Origin: Rhizobium sp. P40RR-XXII
GTDB taxonomy: Bacteria > Pseudomonadota > Alphaproteobacteria > Rhizobiales > Rhizobiaceae
Length of the DNA: 64,000 nucleotides
Reading direction: 5' to 3'
NCBI RefSeq assembly: GCF_012641405.1
Contig: NZ_JABAII010000001.1
Span: 124,001-188,000 of the forward strand
Below, in pieces: positions 24,391-32,886 of this stretch (position 1 is its first letter; each line of letters starts with the position of its first letter). Below the pieces are notes generated by a model. The model saw only the letters and a list, made by a program, of their open reading frames with translations. It searched no databases and had not been told where the DNA came from. Position numbers and translations under genes: made by a program.

Positions 24391-25410
24391 GTGGCGCAAA
24401 AGATAAAGCTTTCTACGATTGCGGAAACACTCGGTATTTCAACGGCAACTGTATCCCTGGCCTTACGCGACAGCCCATTGGTCGCGGTCAATACCCGCGA
24501 GAAGATCAAGGACCAGGCGCGCGCGCTAGGCTATATCTACAATCGCCGCGCGGCGAGCCTCAGGACATCACGGTCGGGCATCATCGGCGTCGTCGTGCAC
24601 GACATCATGAACCCTTTCTACGGAGAAATCCTGAAGGCGATCGAAAGCGAGCTCGACCGCAGCCGCCACACCTTCATTCTCTCCAATCACTATGATTCGG
24701 TCGAGAAACAGCGGACCTTCATCGAGACGCTGCTGCAGCTCGGCGGCGACGGCGTCATCATGTCGCCGGCGATCGGGACTCCGCCGGAGGATTTCGAGCT
24801 GGCCGAGGCAAACGGCATGCCGGCCATCCTTGTGGCACGACAGATCGAGGCACTGGATCTGCCGACCTTTCGCGGCGACGACAGCTACGGCATCTCGCTT
24901 GCGACCAACCACCTGATCAGCCTTGGCCACCGCTCCATCGCGATGATCGGCGGCACCGACCAGACGTCGACGGGGCGCGACCGTTACCAGGGCTATGTCA
25001 ATGCGTTGCGCAAGGCTGCCATCGAGGTCGATCCCAATCTGCGTATTCCCGGCGCGCGCTCCAAGCAGGGCGGCTTCGAGGCTGCCGTGCATTTCCTGTC
25101 GCTACCGCAGAAGCCGACGGCGGCCGTCTGCTGGAACGATCTGGTCGCCATCGGCCTCATGAACGGCATTTCACGCGCCGGCCTCGTGCCGGGGCGGGAC
25201 ATTTCGGTTACCGGCTATGACGATCTGGAAGAAGCGGCGATTGCGACGCCGGCGCTGACGACCGTCTGGAACGGTCAGGCGGAAGTCGGAAGGCTTGCAG
25301 CGCGGGCGCTTTTGGATAGGTTGGCAGGAAGCCATGAGCCGGATGGTATTCATCTTATCAAGCCGGAAATGCGCATCCGCCAATCCACGGCGCCTTACAA
25401 AGCTCGCTAG
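24391..25410 (+). CDS. LacI family transcriptional regulator
   Basis: A 339-residue LacI/GalR-type repressor. The helix-turn-helix with hinge is at about residues 5-60 (STIAETLGISTATVSLALRD, ALGYIYNRRAASLRT), and the periplasmic-binding-protein-like effector domain covers about 62-335 (GIIGVVVHDIMNPFYGEI, CWNDLVAIGLMNGI, TGYDDLEEAAIATPALTTV). The start is a GTG with GGAGGGA at a good distance. The 119-base upstream spacer is AT-rich, with a AAAGCTTT palindrome at 24306-24313 that may be an autoregulatory site. A D-2-hydroxyacid dehydrogenase follows 41 bases downstream, likely in the same transcript. Effector, probably a sugar or sugar acid, is unknown. Confidence 0.94.
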   Translation: MAQKIKLSTIAETLGISTATVSLALRDSPLVAVNTREKIKDQARALGYIYNRRAASLRTSRSGIIGVVVHDIMNPFYGEILKAIESELDRSRHTFILSNHYDSVEKQRTFIETLLQLGGDGVIMSPAIGTPPEDFELAEANGMPAILVARQIEALDLPTFRGDDSYGISLATNHLISLGHRSIAMIGGTDQTSTGRDRYQGYVNALRKAAIEVDPNLRIPGARSKQGGFEAAVHFLSLPQKPTAAVCWNDLVAIGLMNGISRAGLVPGRDISVTGYDDLEEAAIATPALTTVWNGQAEVGRLAARALLDRLAGSHEPDGIHLIKPEMRIRQSTAPYKAR

Positions 25411-25451
25411 CAGCGGTTCGGCGCCGAACCGTCTCTCAAGAGGAAAGATCC

Positions 25452-26435
25452 ATGTCCGACAGTCGCATCGCCGTCCTCGTTCCGGGGAAGATACACCCGC
25501 GTGTTCTCGAAAGGCTCGGAAAACAGTTCGATATCGTTTCCGTCGAACGCGATGGCGGCCCGAAGGTCGATGTGGAAATCGCGGCCTGCATCCGCGGCGT
25601 TGCTGTCTCAGGCGGGTTCGATGCTGCCTGGATCGATGCCTTTCCGAATGTCGAGGTCATCGCCAATTTCGGCGTCGGCTATGACGGGATCGACGTCACG
25701 CATGCCGCCTCGAAGGGGATCGTCGTCACCAACACGCCTGACGTCCTGAACGACGAGGTCGCCGATACCGCGATCGCCCTGCTCTTGAATACGCTGCGGC
25801 AGTTTCCGAAGGCGGAGACTTGGCTGCGCGAGGGGCGCTGGACGAAAGAAGGAGCCTTTCCGCTCTCGCCTTTTTCCATAAAAGGGCGCCGCGTCGGCAT
25901 TTACGGGCTCGGTCGCATCGGTCTGGAGATCGCAAGAAGGCTGGAGCCGTTCAAGGTGAAGATCGGCTATCACACCCGCTCGCCGCGCGACTCTTTGCCT
26001 TACGACTACTATCCGACCCTGAAGGAGATGGCGCAGTCGGTGGATACGCTGATCTCCATCGTGCCGAAGACGCCGGAAACGCACAAGGTGATCAATGCCG
26101 AGATCCTATCGGCGCTTGGGCCGCAGGGCGTGTTCATCAATGTCGGCCGCGGCTGGTCCGTCGATGACGACGCGCTGATAGCAGCCCTTGGCAATGGAAC
26201 GCTAGGCGCCGCCGGCCTCGACGTCTTTTATGACGAACCCAATGTACCGGCCGGTTATCTTTCGCTGCCGAATGTGTCGCTGCTGCCGCATGTGGCATCC
26301 GCTTCCGTGCCGACGCGCAATGCCATGGCCGATCTCGTCTCCGACAATATCATCGAATGGTTCGCAAAGGGCAGGCCGGTCACACCGGTGCCGGAAACGC
26401 CGGTGTCGGAAACGAGGGTCAGGCCGCGCGGCTGA
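25452..26435 (+). CDS. D-2-hydroxyacid dehydrogenase (GhrB-like)
   Basis: NAD(P)H-dependent D-isomer specific 2-hydroxyacid dehydrogenase of 327 residues; relatives reduce glyoxylate and hydroxypyruvate or 2-keto-sugar acids. The Rossmann loop is GIYGLGRIGLEIARR (about 150-164). Catalytic residues are the Arg in NVGRGWSVDD (about 236), the Glu in YDEPNVP (about 265) and the His in LLPHVAS (about 284). AAGAGGAAAG is before the ATG. It lies behind a LacI-type regulator, which suggests induction by its substrate. Its stop codon directly abuts the stop of the converging amidotransferase gene, with no base between. Confidence 0.93.
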   Translation: MSDSRIAVLVPGKIHPRVLERLGKQFDIVSVERDGGPKVDVEIAACIRGVAVSGGFDAAWIDAFPNVEVIANFGVGYDGIDVTHAASKGIVVTNTPDVLNDEVADTAIALLLNTLRQFPKAETWLREGRWTKEGAFPLSPFSIKGRRVGIYGLGRIGLEIARRLEPFKVKIGYHTRSPRDSLPYDYYPTLKEMAQSVDTLISIVPKTPETHKVINAEILSALGPQGVFINVGRGWSVDDDALIAALGNGTLGAAGLDVFYDEPNVPAGYLSLPNVSLLPHVASASVPTRNAMADLVSDNIIEWFAKGRPVTPVPETPVSETRVRPRG

Positions 26436-27224
26436 TCACAAGGCTTTCTGCTCAAAGGGAGCGGCCTTGAGCCGCTCCTTGCCCGCCGCATAGTCGCGTA
26501 CGGCATCGCCGAAGGCCATGAAAAGCTTGCGCGACGACGAATCCGTTTCCGCCCAATACTCCGGATGCCATTGCACGCCGACCGCAAAGGCCTTCGCATC
26601 GATGACGGAGACGGCTTCGATCGTGCCATCCTCGGCCAGCGCCTCGACCTGCAGCCTCGGCGCGGTATCGGCGATCGCCTGGCGATGCAGTGAGTTGACG
26701 CGCACCTCGCCCGGCCCGACGACACGGGCGATGCAGGAGCCTTCCTTGACGAAAACGCTCTGGCGGATCGCATACATCGTGTCGCGATCGACATCCTGCG
26801 GCTTACGATGGTCCCAGATGCCGGACTGGTCCTGGATTTCGCTCGCGAGCGTGCCGCCGAGCGCGACGTTCAGTTCCTGAATGCCGCGGCAGATGGCGAG
26901 CATCGGAATGGCGCGCTCGATGGCGCGGCGGATGAGCGGCAGCGACGTCGCGTCGCGCGCCGGGTCGAAGGGGCCATCGCCATCTTGCGCTTCTTTTCCG
27001 TAGAGTGATGGATGCACGTTGGTGGCCGAACCGGAGACGAGCAGGCCGTCGACCCGGTCCAGAAGGGCATCCGCGTCATTGCCGTCTTCGAGCGCTGGTA
27101 CGATCAGCGCCATCAATCCGGCGGCCTTCACGGCGGCGCGGACATATTGCAGTTGCACCGCGTGCCAGCGCGTGCCGTCGAACTCGCGGATATCGGCGGG
27201 AATGGCGATGATCGGTCTGGACAT
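26436..27224 (-). CDS. Class I glutamine amidotransferase-like hydrolase (PuuD family)
   Basis: Cytosolic gamma-glutamyl-gamma-aminobutyrate hydrolase family protein of 262 residues. The nucleophile Cys is in AICRGIQELNVALGG (about residue 115) and the His/Glu pair in VQWHPEYW (about 220), a complete triad. The family releases glutamate from gamma-glutamyl-GABA in putrescine breakdown, but no other puu genes are adjacent, so the substrate may differ. The ATG at 27224 has only a weak ribosome site. It converges on the hydroxyacid dehydrogenase gene with directly adjoining stops. Confidence 0.9.
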   Translation of the reverse strand: MSRPIIAIPADIREFDGTRWHAVQLQYVRAAVKAAGLMALIVPALEDGNDADALLDRVDGLLVSGSATNVHPSLYGKEAQDGDGPFDPARDATSLPLIRRAIERAIPMLAICRGIQELNVALGGTLASEIQDQSGIWDHRKPQDVDRDTMYAIRQSVFVKEGSCIARVVGPGEVRVNSLHRQAIADTAPRLQVEALAEDGTIEAVSVIDAKAFAVGVQWHPEYWAETDSSSRKLFMAFGDAVRDYAAGKERLKAAPFEQKAL

Positions 27225-27522
27225 TCAGAGCTCCGAAGGATGCGAAATAATTGGGCGGCTGCAAGACCTCTGGATAATCATGATGTCAATCCAGAGGCTA
27301 TTGTCCACGCCATGAATTTACGCGAAGACGGCGCAAGCGGCAACGCGCGGCAGCTTCCATAAGGCTTTGTTTCCTTTCGTCATGCGGTTGTACAGGAATC
27401 GCCATAATGCGGTGCGAGAGAGCGAACTTGAAAGACTGTGTGCGGCATGGTTAGTTCCATCGCTTGCGCCGTGACGGGGAACGCGCCGTTTCCCAGCAAT
27501 GCCGTCCGTATGGGAGAATTCG

Positions 27523-28629
27523 ATGGATCGCCGTTCCTTCATCAGGCGGGTAGGGGCCGTTGGCGCAGGCGCTGCAGCCTCCACGCTCGTAAGCCCGGCC
27601 CTGGCCCAGGAATATCCGAAGATCACCTGGAAAATGACGTCGTCGTTTCCGAAGAGCCTGGATACGATCTATGGCGGTGCGGAAGACATTGCCGCGCATG
27701 TTTCCGATGCGACGAACGGCAATTTCGTCATCCAGACTTACGAAGCCGGCGAAATCGTGCCTGGCGCCCAGGCCGCCGATGCGGTGAGCGCCGGTTCCGT
27801 CGATGCGGCGCACACCTGCTCCTACTATTTCTGGAACAAGGACCCGACCTACGCCATCGGCACGGCGCTGCCGTTCGGCCTCAATGCACGGCTGACCAAT
27901 GCCTGGTTCTACCAGGGCAACGGCAACAAGCTGATGAACGAGTTCTACGCCACACAGGGCATATTGGGCCTGCCAGCGGGCAATACCGGCGCGCAGATGG
28001 GCGGCTGGTTTCGTAAGGAAATCAATACGCTCGACGATCTCAAGGGCTTGAAGATGCGCATTGCCGGCCTGGCCGGCAAGGTGATCGAAAAGATCGGCGT
28101 GGTGCCGCAGCAGGATATCGCTGTCAACGGGGTCTACGACGCGCTGAGCAAGGGCGTAATCGATGCGGCCGAATGGGTTGGCCCTTATGACGACCTGAAG
28201 CTAGGGCTGCAGCAGATCGCCAAATACTACTACTATCCCGGATGGTGGGAAGGCGGTGCCGTGGTGCATGCATTCTTCAATCTGGAGAAATGGAACGCCT
28301 TGCCGAAAAATTACCAGGCGATCCTTACGGATGCCTGTGCCTTCGCCAATACCAATATGCTGGCGAAATACGATGTCAAGAACCCGCAGGCGCTGAAGGA
28401 TATCGTGCAGCAGGGGGTGACGCTGCGTCCGTTCAGCCAGGAGATCATGGAGGCCTGCTTCCAGGCAGCCGGCGCGCTCTATGCGGATCTCTCCAAATCC
28501 AATGATTATTTCAAGCGCATCTACGAGGATCAGGTTTCCTATAAAAAGGATGCGTATCTTTGGATGCAGCTTTCGGAGTATACTTTCGATACTTTTATGA
28601 TGATCCAGCAGCGGGCGGGCAAGTTGTGA
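27523..28629 (+). CDS. TRAP transporter substrate-binding protein (DctP/TakP type)
   Basis: Periplasmic solute-binding protein of 368 residues. The N-terminus MDRRSFIRRVGAVGAGAAAS is a twin-arginine-like signal with cleavage near ALAQE (about residue 31). The mature part starts ITWKMTSSFPKSLD and contains the carboxylate-binding Arg region LKGLKMRIAGLAGKV (about 165-180), as in TakP-like proteins that bind 2-oxo acids. The start was placed at 27523 since GGGAGA lies seven bases upstream; a frame to 27499 is possible. No dctQ/dctM membrane genes are adjacent, so the protein must use a remote permease. The ligand is an organic acid by family inference. Confidence 0.9.
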   Translation: MDRRSFIRRVGAVGAGAAASTLVSPALAQEYPKITWKMTSSFPKSLDTIYGGAEDIAAHVSDATNGNFVIQTYEAGEIVPGAQAADAVSAGSVDAAHTCSYYFWNKDPTYAIGTALPFGLNARLTNAWFYQGNGNKLMNEFYATQGILGLPAGNTGAQMGGWFRKEINTLDDLKGLKMRIAGLAGKVIEKIGVVPQQDIAVNGVYDALSKGVIDAAEWVGPYDDLKLGLQQIAKYYYYPGWWEGGAVVHAFFNLEKWNALPKNYQAILTDACAFANTNMLAKYDVKNPQALKDIVQQGVTLRPFSQEIMEACFQAAGALYADLSKSNDYFKRIYEDQVSYKKDAYLWMQLSEYTFDTFMMIQQRAGKL

Positions 28630-28859
28630 TCGTATTCCATAAGTCTTTAGTGATGTCTTGTTTTATTTATTAGTGACTTAAATATTATATTCGAGGTAGA
28701 GTGAGCCGGGAGTAATTGCACCAATACGATGCGGAGCGCAGCCTAACTTCGATGTAAGTTACCGGCATGATTGATAAATCTGTTTAGATGGGTGCCATTG
28801 GGCAATCAAATTTTAAAACGTTTCCACTTAGGGTGTCCGCCGCATCAGGGGAAGTCTGA

Positions 28860-31163
28860 ATGAAGCCTCCAAGCCCGGACACCGTGCCGACGGATGTTTA
28901 TCTGTCGTTCGTCAGTTCGCTTTTCGGAAACCGTAAAACGCTGTTTACGGGCGTGTTCGTTCATATCCTCACTTATGTCATCGTTTACCTAAGCACGCGC
29001 GCAAATATCTATCTCACGCTTTGCCTGGCCTTCGGTGCCGTGTTTGCCTTGCGGATGTATTCGTTCCGGCAATTCGACGCGGCGGACAAGCATAGTTTCA
29101 CGCGGGCCGATATCGCCAAATGGGAAACGCGCTATGTGATCGGCGCCGCCGCAACGGCAGCCATCCTTGGCATCGGCAGCGGCTATGCCATCCTGATCGT
29201 GCAGGATCCGCTGGCGGAATTCATCTGCATCGCCGTGACGATGGCGTCGATGGTGTCGATCGTCGGCCGCAACTACGGTTCCCAGAAGGCGATCGACCTG
29301 CAGACGCTGGCCTGCTGTCTGCCGATCATCATCGCCTGCCTGATGTCGCAGCAGCTCTACAAGGCGATCGTCTCCATCATGCTTGTCCCCTTCGGGCTGA
29401 CGACGCGGGCGATGGCGAACGGCGTGCGCGAATTTCTCTACAAGAACGTCATCGCCTCGCGCGAGATATCCCTGATCGCCGACCGGTTCGATACCGCGCT
29501 CAACAACATGACGCACGGGCTCTTCATGCTGGACGCCCAGAACCGTATCCTCGTCGTCAACCGCAAGGCTTGCGAACTCCTGAATTTCGCGCATCCGGAG
29601 CAGCTCAAGGACTGCGAATTCGACGTCGTTCTGCGTTATGGCGCGCGCCACGCCTTCATCGACGGATCCTTGCCGGGGCTCATCCACCGGCAAATGGCGC
29701 AGCTCGTCAGCGGTACGCTTTCCCGCACGCTTATTCAGTTCAACGAGGATCTGTTTCTGGAATTCTCGGCCAGCCGTCGCGCCGACGGCATCGTCATTCT
29801 GATCTTCGAAGACGTCACCGTGCGCATCCGGGCGGAGCGCAAGATCCTGCATATGGTCCGCTATGATCCTCTAACGGGGCTGCCGAACCGCGAATATTTC
29901 ATCGAGCTGGTCAAGGAAAAGCTTGCGGCGCGCATGCGGGACGGCCGGATCGGAATCCTGGTTCTCGATGTCGACGACTTCAAACATGTCAACGATACGA
30001 AGGGACATCTGGCCGGCGACCGGCTTCTGGTTGCCATAGCCGAGCGCCTGAAGGAGCTCGCGGGCACGGCGGCGCTTGCGGCACGGCTGGTGGGCGATCA
30101 ATTCGTCCTGTTCTTTCCAAACGAGGACAACGCTCCGGAGATCGATGGCCACATTCGTGCGCTGCACGCGGCGATGACAGGCCTTTACAATGTCGACGGC
30201 AACAGCTTCCGCATTTCTTTCAGCGGCGGATATGTGACCATGCCGAGCCGGGAGTTCCGCTCGGAGGAATGGCAGGTCAAGGTCGATCTGGCTTTGTTCG
30301 ACGCCAAGTCGCGCCTGAAGGGCGGATGCAGCGCCTTCGAAGAGGAGATGGATGCGCGCTACGTCGAGCGCCAGAAGCTGAAGGAAGACCTGCGCGAAGC
30401 CATCGAGGCGGGCAGGCTTCAGGCCGTCTATCAGCCGATGTTTACGCCGGACGGTTCCCGCATCGTTTGCTGCGAGGCGCTGGCGCGCTGGGTTCATCCG
30501 GAAAAGGGCTCGATCCCGCCCAACATCTTCGTGCAGATTGCCGAGGAAATGGGTATCGTTGCCGGCATCACCCGCTTCATGGTCAACCAGGCCTGCCGGG
30601 ATTGCGTTTCCTGGCCGGCGCCGCTCGCGGTCTCGGTCAACCTGTCGGCGCAGGATCTGCGCAACGACGATATTGTCACTATCGTCATGGAGGCGCTCGA
30701 TGCGTCAGGATTGGCGCCGTCGCGGCTGCATCTCGAGGTGACGGAAAGCTGCCTGATGGATGAGGTGGCAACCGTTCGCTCCATCCTTGCCGATCTGCGT
30801 GCCAAAGGCATCACGATCGCGATCGATGATTTCGGAACGGGCTTTTCCAGCCTCAGCTACCTCGATTCCCTGCCGGTGGATGTCGTCAAGATCGACCGGT
30901 CCTTCGTCCGCGACATCACGACGGACAGCCGCCGTTTCAAGCTGTTGTGCGGCATCGTCGATCTTTCCCGCGCGCTCAGCCTCCACATCGTGATCGAGGG
31001 CGTCGAGACGCTGGAACAGCTGGCGCTCGTTGTCGAGAAGAACCTGGCCGATATCATCCAGGGTTATGTATTCTCCGCGCCCGTGACACGGGAACAGGTG
31101 GTTGAGATGGTGGATAGCCTCAATCACAGGCTGCCCGGTCTGCGCGAGGGTCATATCGCTTGA
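28860..31163 (+). CDS. Membrane PAS-GGDEF(degenerate)-EAL protein
   Basis: A 767-residue c-di-GMP protein. About five hydrophobic segments fill residues 20-185, then a PAS domain (about 205-320, FDTALNNMTHGLFMLDAQNR), a GGDEF domain (about 330-490) and an EAL domain (about 505-755). The GGDEF signature reads AARLVGDQFVLFF, that is VGDQF instead of GGDEF, so cyclase activity is unlikely. The EAL site looks intact (CCEALARW, VNLSAQDL, LEVTES, DDFGTGFSSLSY, KIDRSF, IEGVET), so it is predicted as a phosphodiesterase, with the degenerate domain possibly binding GTP as a regulator. It stands alone between the TRAP protein and the FeeM-like gene. Confidence 0.92.
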   Translation: MKPPSPDTVPTDVYLSFVSSLFGNRKTLFTGVFVHILTYVIVYLSTRANIYLTLCLAFGAVFALRMYSFRQFDAADKHSFTRADIAKWETRYVIGAAATAAILGIGSGYAILIVQDPLAEFICIAVTMASMVSIVGRNYGSQKAIDLQTLACCLPIIIACLMSQQLYKAIVSIMLVPFGLTTRAMANGVREFLYKNVIASREISLIADRFDTALNNMTHGLFMLDAQNRILVVNRKACELLNFAHPEQLKDCEFDVVLRYGARHAFIDGSLPGLIHRQMAQLVSGTLSRTLIQFNEDLFLEFSASRRADGIVILIFEDVTVRIRAERKILHMVRYDPLTGLPNREYFIELVKEKLAARMRDGRIGILVLDVDDFKHVNDTKGHLAGDRLLVAIAERLKELAGTAALAARLVGDQFVLFFPNEDNAPEIDGHIRALHAAMTGLYNVDGNSFRISFSGGYVTMPSREFRSEEWQVKVDLALFDAKSRLKGGCSAFEEEMDARYVERQKLKEDLREAIEAGRLQAVYQPMFTPDGSRIVCCEALARWVHPEKGSIPPNIFVQIAEEMGIVAGITRFMVNQACRDCVSWPAPLAVSVNLSAQDLRNDDIVTIVMEALDASGLAPSRLHLEVTESCLMDEVATVRSILADLRAKGITIAIDDFGTGFSSLSYLDSLPVDVVKIDRSFVRDITTDSRRFKLLCGIVDLSRALSLHIVIEGVETLEQLALVVEKNLADIIQGYVFSAPVTREQVVEMVDSLNHRLPGLREGHIA

Positions 31164-31403
31164 TGCGAGAAGCGGCCGCATATCATTGCGCTGACGCTAA
31201 AATAATCAGGAAACGGACGATCGTATCGCGCCACCATAGTGATCCGGCCCAATCGATCATTTCATTCCAGGCTGCACGCCGGAACTGTAAGTCGAAGTTT
31301 CGCGTTCGTTGTGTTCGTGTGAGATCGGGCGGATAGAGCTGCTTATTTCCCACGCCAAACAACGAAAAACTTGGTTGCCTCGCGCCGCTGAACCTATACC
31401 GGT

Positions 31404-31517
31404 ATTCGTTAAAAAAATTAACCTTAATGGAACGAATAGTTAATAAAAATTAAATCAAATATTGATCAAGCCATGAGTTAATACCAATAATGTTCCGTTA
31501 ACCATCATGGAACATTA
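31404..31517 (+). promoter_or_regulatory. Paired repeats and palindromes ahead of the FeeM-like gene
   Basis: This part of the 357-base AT-rich spacer (31164-31520) has two copies of a motif, TTAACC-N3-ATGGAAC, at 31418-31433 and 31498-31513, exactly 80 bases apart. Each lies in an inverted repeat: ATTCGTT (31404-31410) with AACGAAT (31431-31437), and TAATGTTCC (31488-31496) with GGAACATTA (31509-31517). The second ends three bases before the start codon, so binding or folding there would affect translation initiation. The spacer has no obvious gene. Confidence 0.5.
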
Positions 31518-31520
31518 ATC

Positions 31521-32276
31521 ATGACTCATATGAGTGCTTGGAAAGACAGCTTTGCCGGCAAGCTGATGGAGGTGCTCGATCACGTGGAATACCGCCGGAT
31601 CGAAAGCAGCGAAGACATGGAGGGTGTCGCGCGGCTACGCTACAAGGCCTACAAGGCGCGCGACGTCTTGCCTGTGGCCGCCAAGAACTTGATCGACGAC
31701 ATCGACTTCGACGATCATGCCTATATTTTCGGGGTCTATTATGACGAGGAGCTGGTGAGCACGGTGCGGATACACCATGTCACGCCGGATCATCGCGTAT
31801 GTCAGTCGACCGGTATTTTCCCCGAGGAAATTCACGCTTTTCTCGATGCCGGCATGACGTTGATCGACCCCGCACGCTTTGCCGTCGATCCCGATTTCGA
31901 AATGGAACTGCCTGCTCTGCCCTATCTGACGTTGCGGCCCGCGATCGTCGGCGCCGTCTATTTCAACACGGATCGTGTGATACAGCACATCCGCCCGGCG
32001 CATGCGGCCTTCTACAAGCGCGTCTTCTACGCCGATACGATCGTGCCGCCGCGGATGACCAAGACCTACGGTTTCGAGCTGACGCTGCTGGCCTCGCGCT
32101 CGAGGGAAATTCGGGGCAAGCTGATGCAACGATATCCGTTCTTCGATTCAGAGCCCTATGAAAGGCGTATGATGTTTTCCCGCAACGAGGATAACGGTTC
32201 GCCTCCTTTGACCATCCTGCCGACCGCGCGGCTGGCAATTGGCGGTCGCCGCGAAATTAGCGGGCAATTCGGCTAG
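31521..32276 (+). CDS. FeeM-like N-acyl amino acid synthase family protein
   Basis: A 251-residue protein with the GNAT-like fold shared by FeeM N-acyl amino acid synthases and acyl-homoserine-lactone synthases. Features supporting this are an N-terminal VARLRYKAYKARDVLP segment (about 35-50), the acidic IDDIDFDDHAYIFGVYYDEELVSTVRIHHV region (quoted in part: FGVYYDEELVSTVRIHHV, about 68-85) like the substrate-entry strands of AHL synthases, and the DPARFAVDPDF segment (about 115-125). There is no partner thioesterase or luxR-type gene nearby. The proposed reaction is transfer of an acyl chain from ACP or CoA to an amino acid; neither donor nor acceptor can be named. There is no clear ribosome site, and the start codon abuts a palindrome. 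Confidence 0.65.
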   Translation: MTHMSAWKDSFAGKLMEVLDHVEYRRIESSEDMEGVARLRYKAYKARDVLPVAAKNLIDDIDFDDHAYIFGVYYDEELVSTVRIHHVTPDHRVCQSTGIFPEEIHAFLDAGMTLIDPARFAVDPDFEMELPALPYLTLRPAIVGAVYFNTDRVIQHIRPAHAAFYKRVFYADTIVPPRMTKTYGFELTLLASRSREIRGKLMQRYPFFDSEPYERRMMFSRNEDNGSPPLTILPTARLAIGGRREISGQFG

Positions 32277-32284
32277 CGCCGGCT

Positions 32285-32311
32285 GATTTTAGGTTGAATG
32301 AACCTAAAATC
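32285..32311 (+). terminator. Hairpin behind the FeeM-like gene
   Basis: GATTTTAGGTT (32285-32295) pairs perfectly with AACCTAAAATC (32301-32311) around GAATG, nine bases after the stop codon. There is no U run, so it is a possible terminator or mRNA end. Confidence 0.5.
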
Positions 32312-32340
32312 TGAACTCGCGCCAGCATCAAACAGGCGGA

Positions 32341-32377
32341 GCATGATGCCGTCCGAAACGGCTTTTCGGCATCATGC
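32341..32377. repeat. Rhizobial-type intergenic palindrome
   Basis: GCATGATGCCG (32341-32351) pairs with CGGCATCATGC (32367-32377); the inside (CCGAAACGGCTTTTCGG) can form a second stem. It resembles dispersed intergenic palindromes in Rhizobiaceae. It lies in the 275-base spacer before the cytochrome oxidase subunit IV gene. Confidence 0.5.
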
Positions 32378-32551
32378 CTTGGACTGCGCGCCTGTGCGAC
32401 CTTCTCGTGCATTGCATTTTTCCTCGCTTTGTGTAACCCCTCGATAGAGGAAATTCGGCTATGGCATCTGCGATGCCGCAGCCTTTGAGGATTAGCTCCA
32501 GCCGCCGGCCTGCAGGGCCGGTCGGGGAGAGAATTGAGGGGAGACTTCTGA

Positions 32552-32776
32552 ATGGCCGAACATCATACCGGACCCGTCGAGACTGGCGCCGCCATGGACT
32601 ACAAGGAACATCAGAAAACCTATAACGGGTTCCTGTTTGTGGCCAGGCTGGGATCGGCGATCGTCGCTGCTTTGCTGATTGCGATGGCGGCGGGTTTTTT
32701 CGGTCATGCCGGCTTGCTGGGCGGCTTCATCATTTTCGTCGTCCTCTCGTTCCTTGGCTTCCTATTGTCACGTTGA
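32552..32776 (+). CDS. aa3-type cytochrome c oxidase subunit IV
   Basis: A 74-residue single-pass membrane protein of the bacterial aa3-type cytochrome c oxidase subunit IV family (PF07835). The soluble N-terminal part carries the family pattern MDYKEHQKTYNGFL (about 15-28) followed by one or two hydrophobic stretches (about 29-47 and 53-72). It is a small accessory subunit of the oxidase; the other cox genes are not in the window. GGGGAG precedes the ATG. In many rhizobia this gene precedes the transhydrogenase genes, as here. Confidence 0.88.
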   Translation: MAEHHTGPVETGAAMDYKEHQKTYNGFLFVARLGSAIVAALLIAMAAGFFGHAGLLGGFIIFVVLSFLGFLLSR

Positions 32777-32886
32777 CCGACGCGGGGCCGTCCGGCCCCA
32801 GCCTTTGCTGAAAATTATGACCTGATTTCGCAGGTGTTTGCCCAGCTGTATCCAGCAGGGCCGCCGTTTGATGTGGGGTGGTGCTG

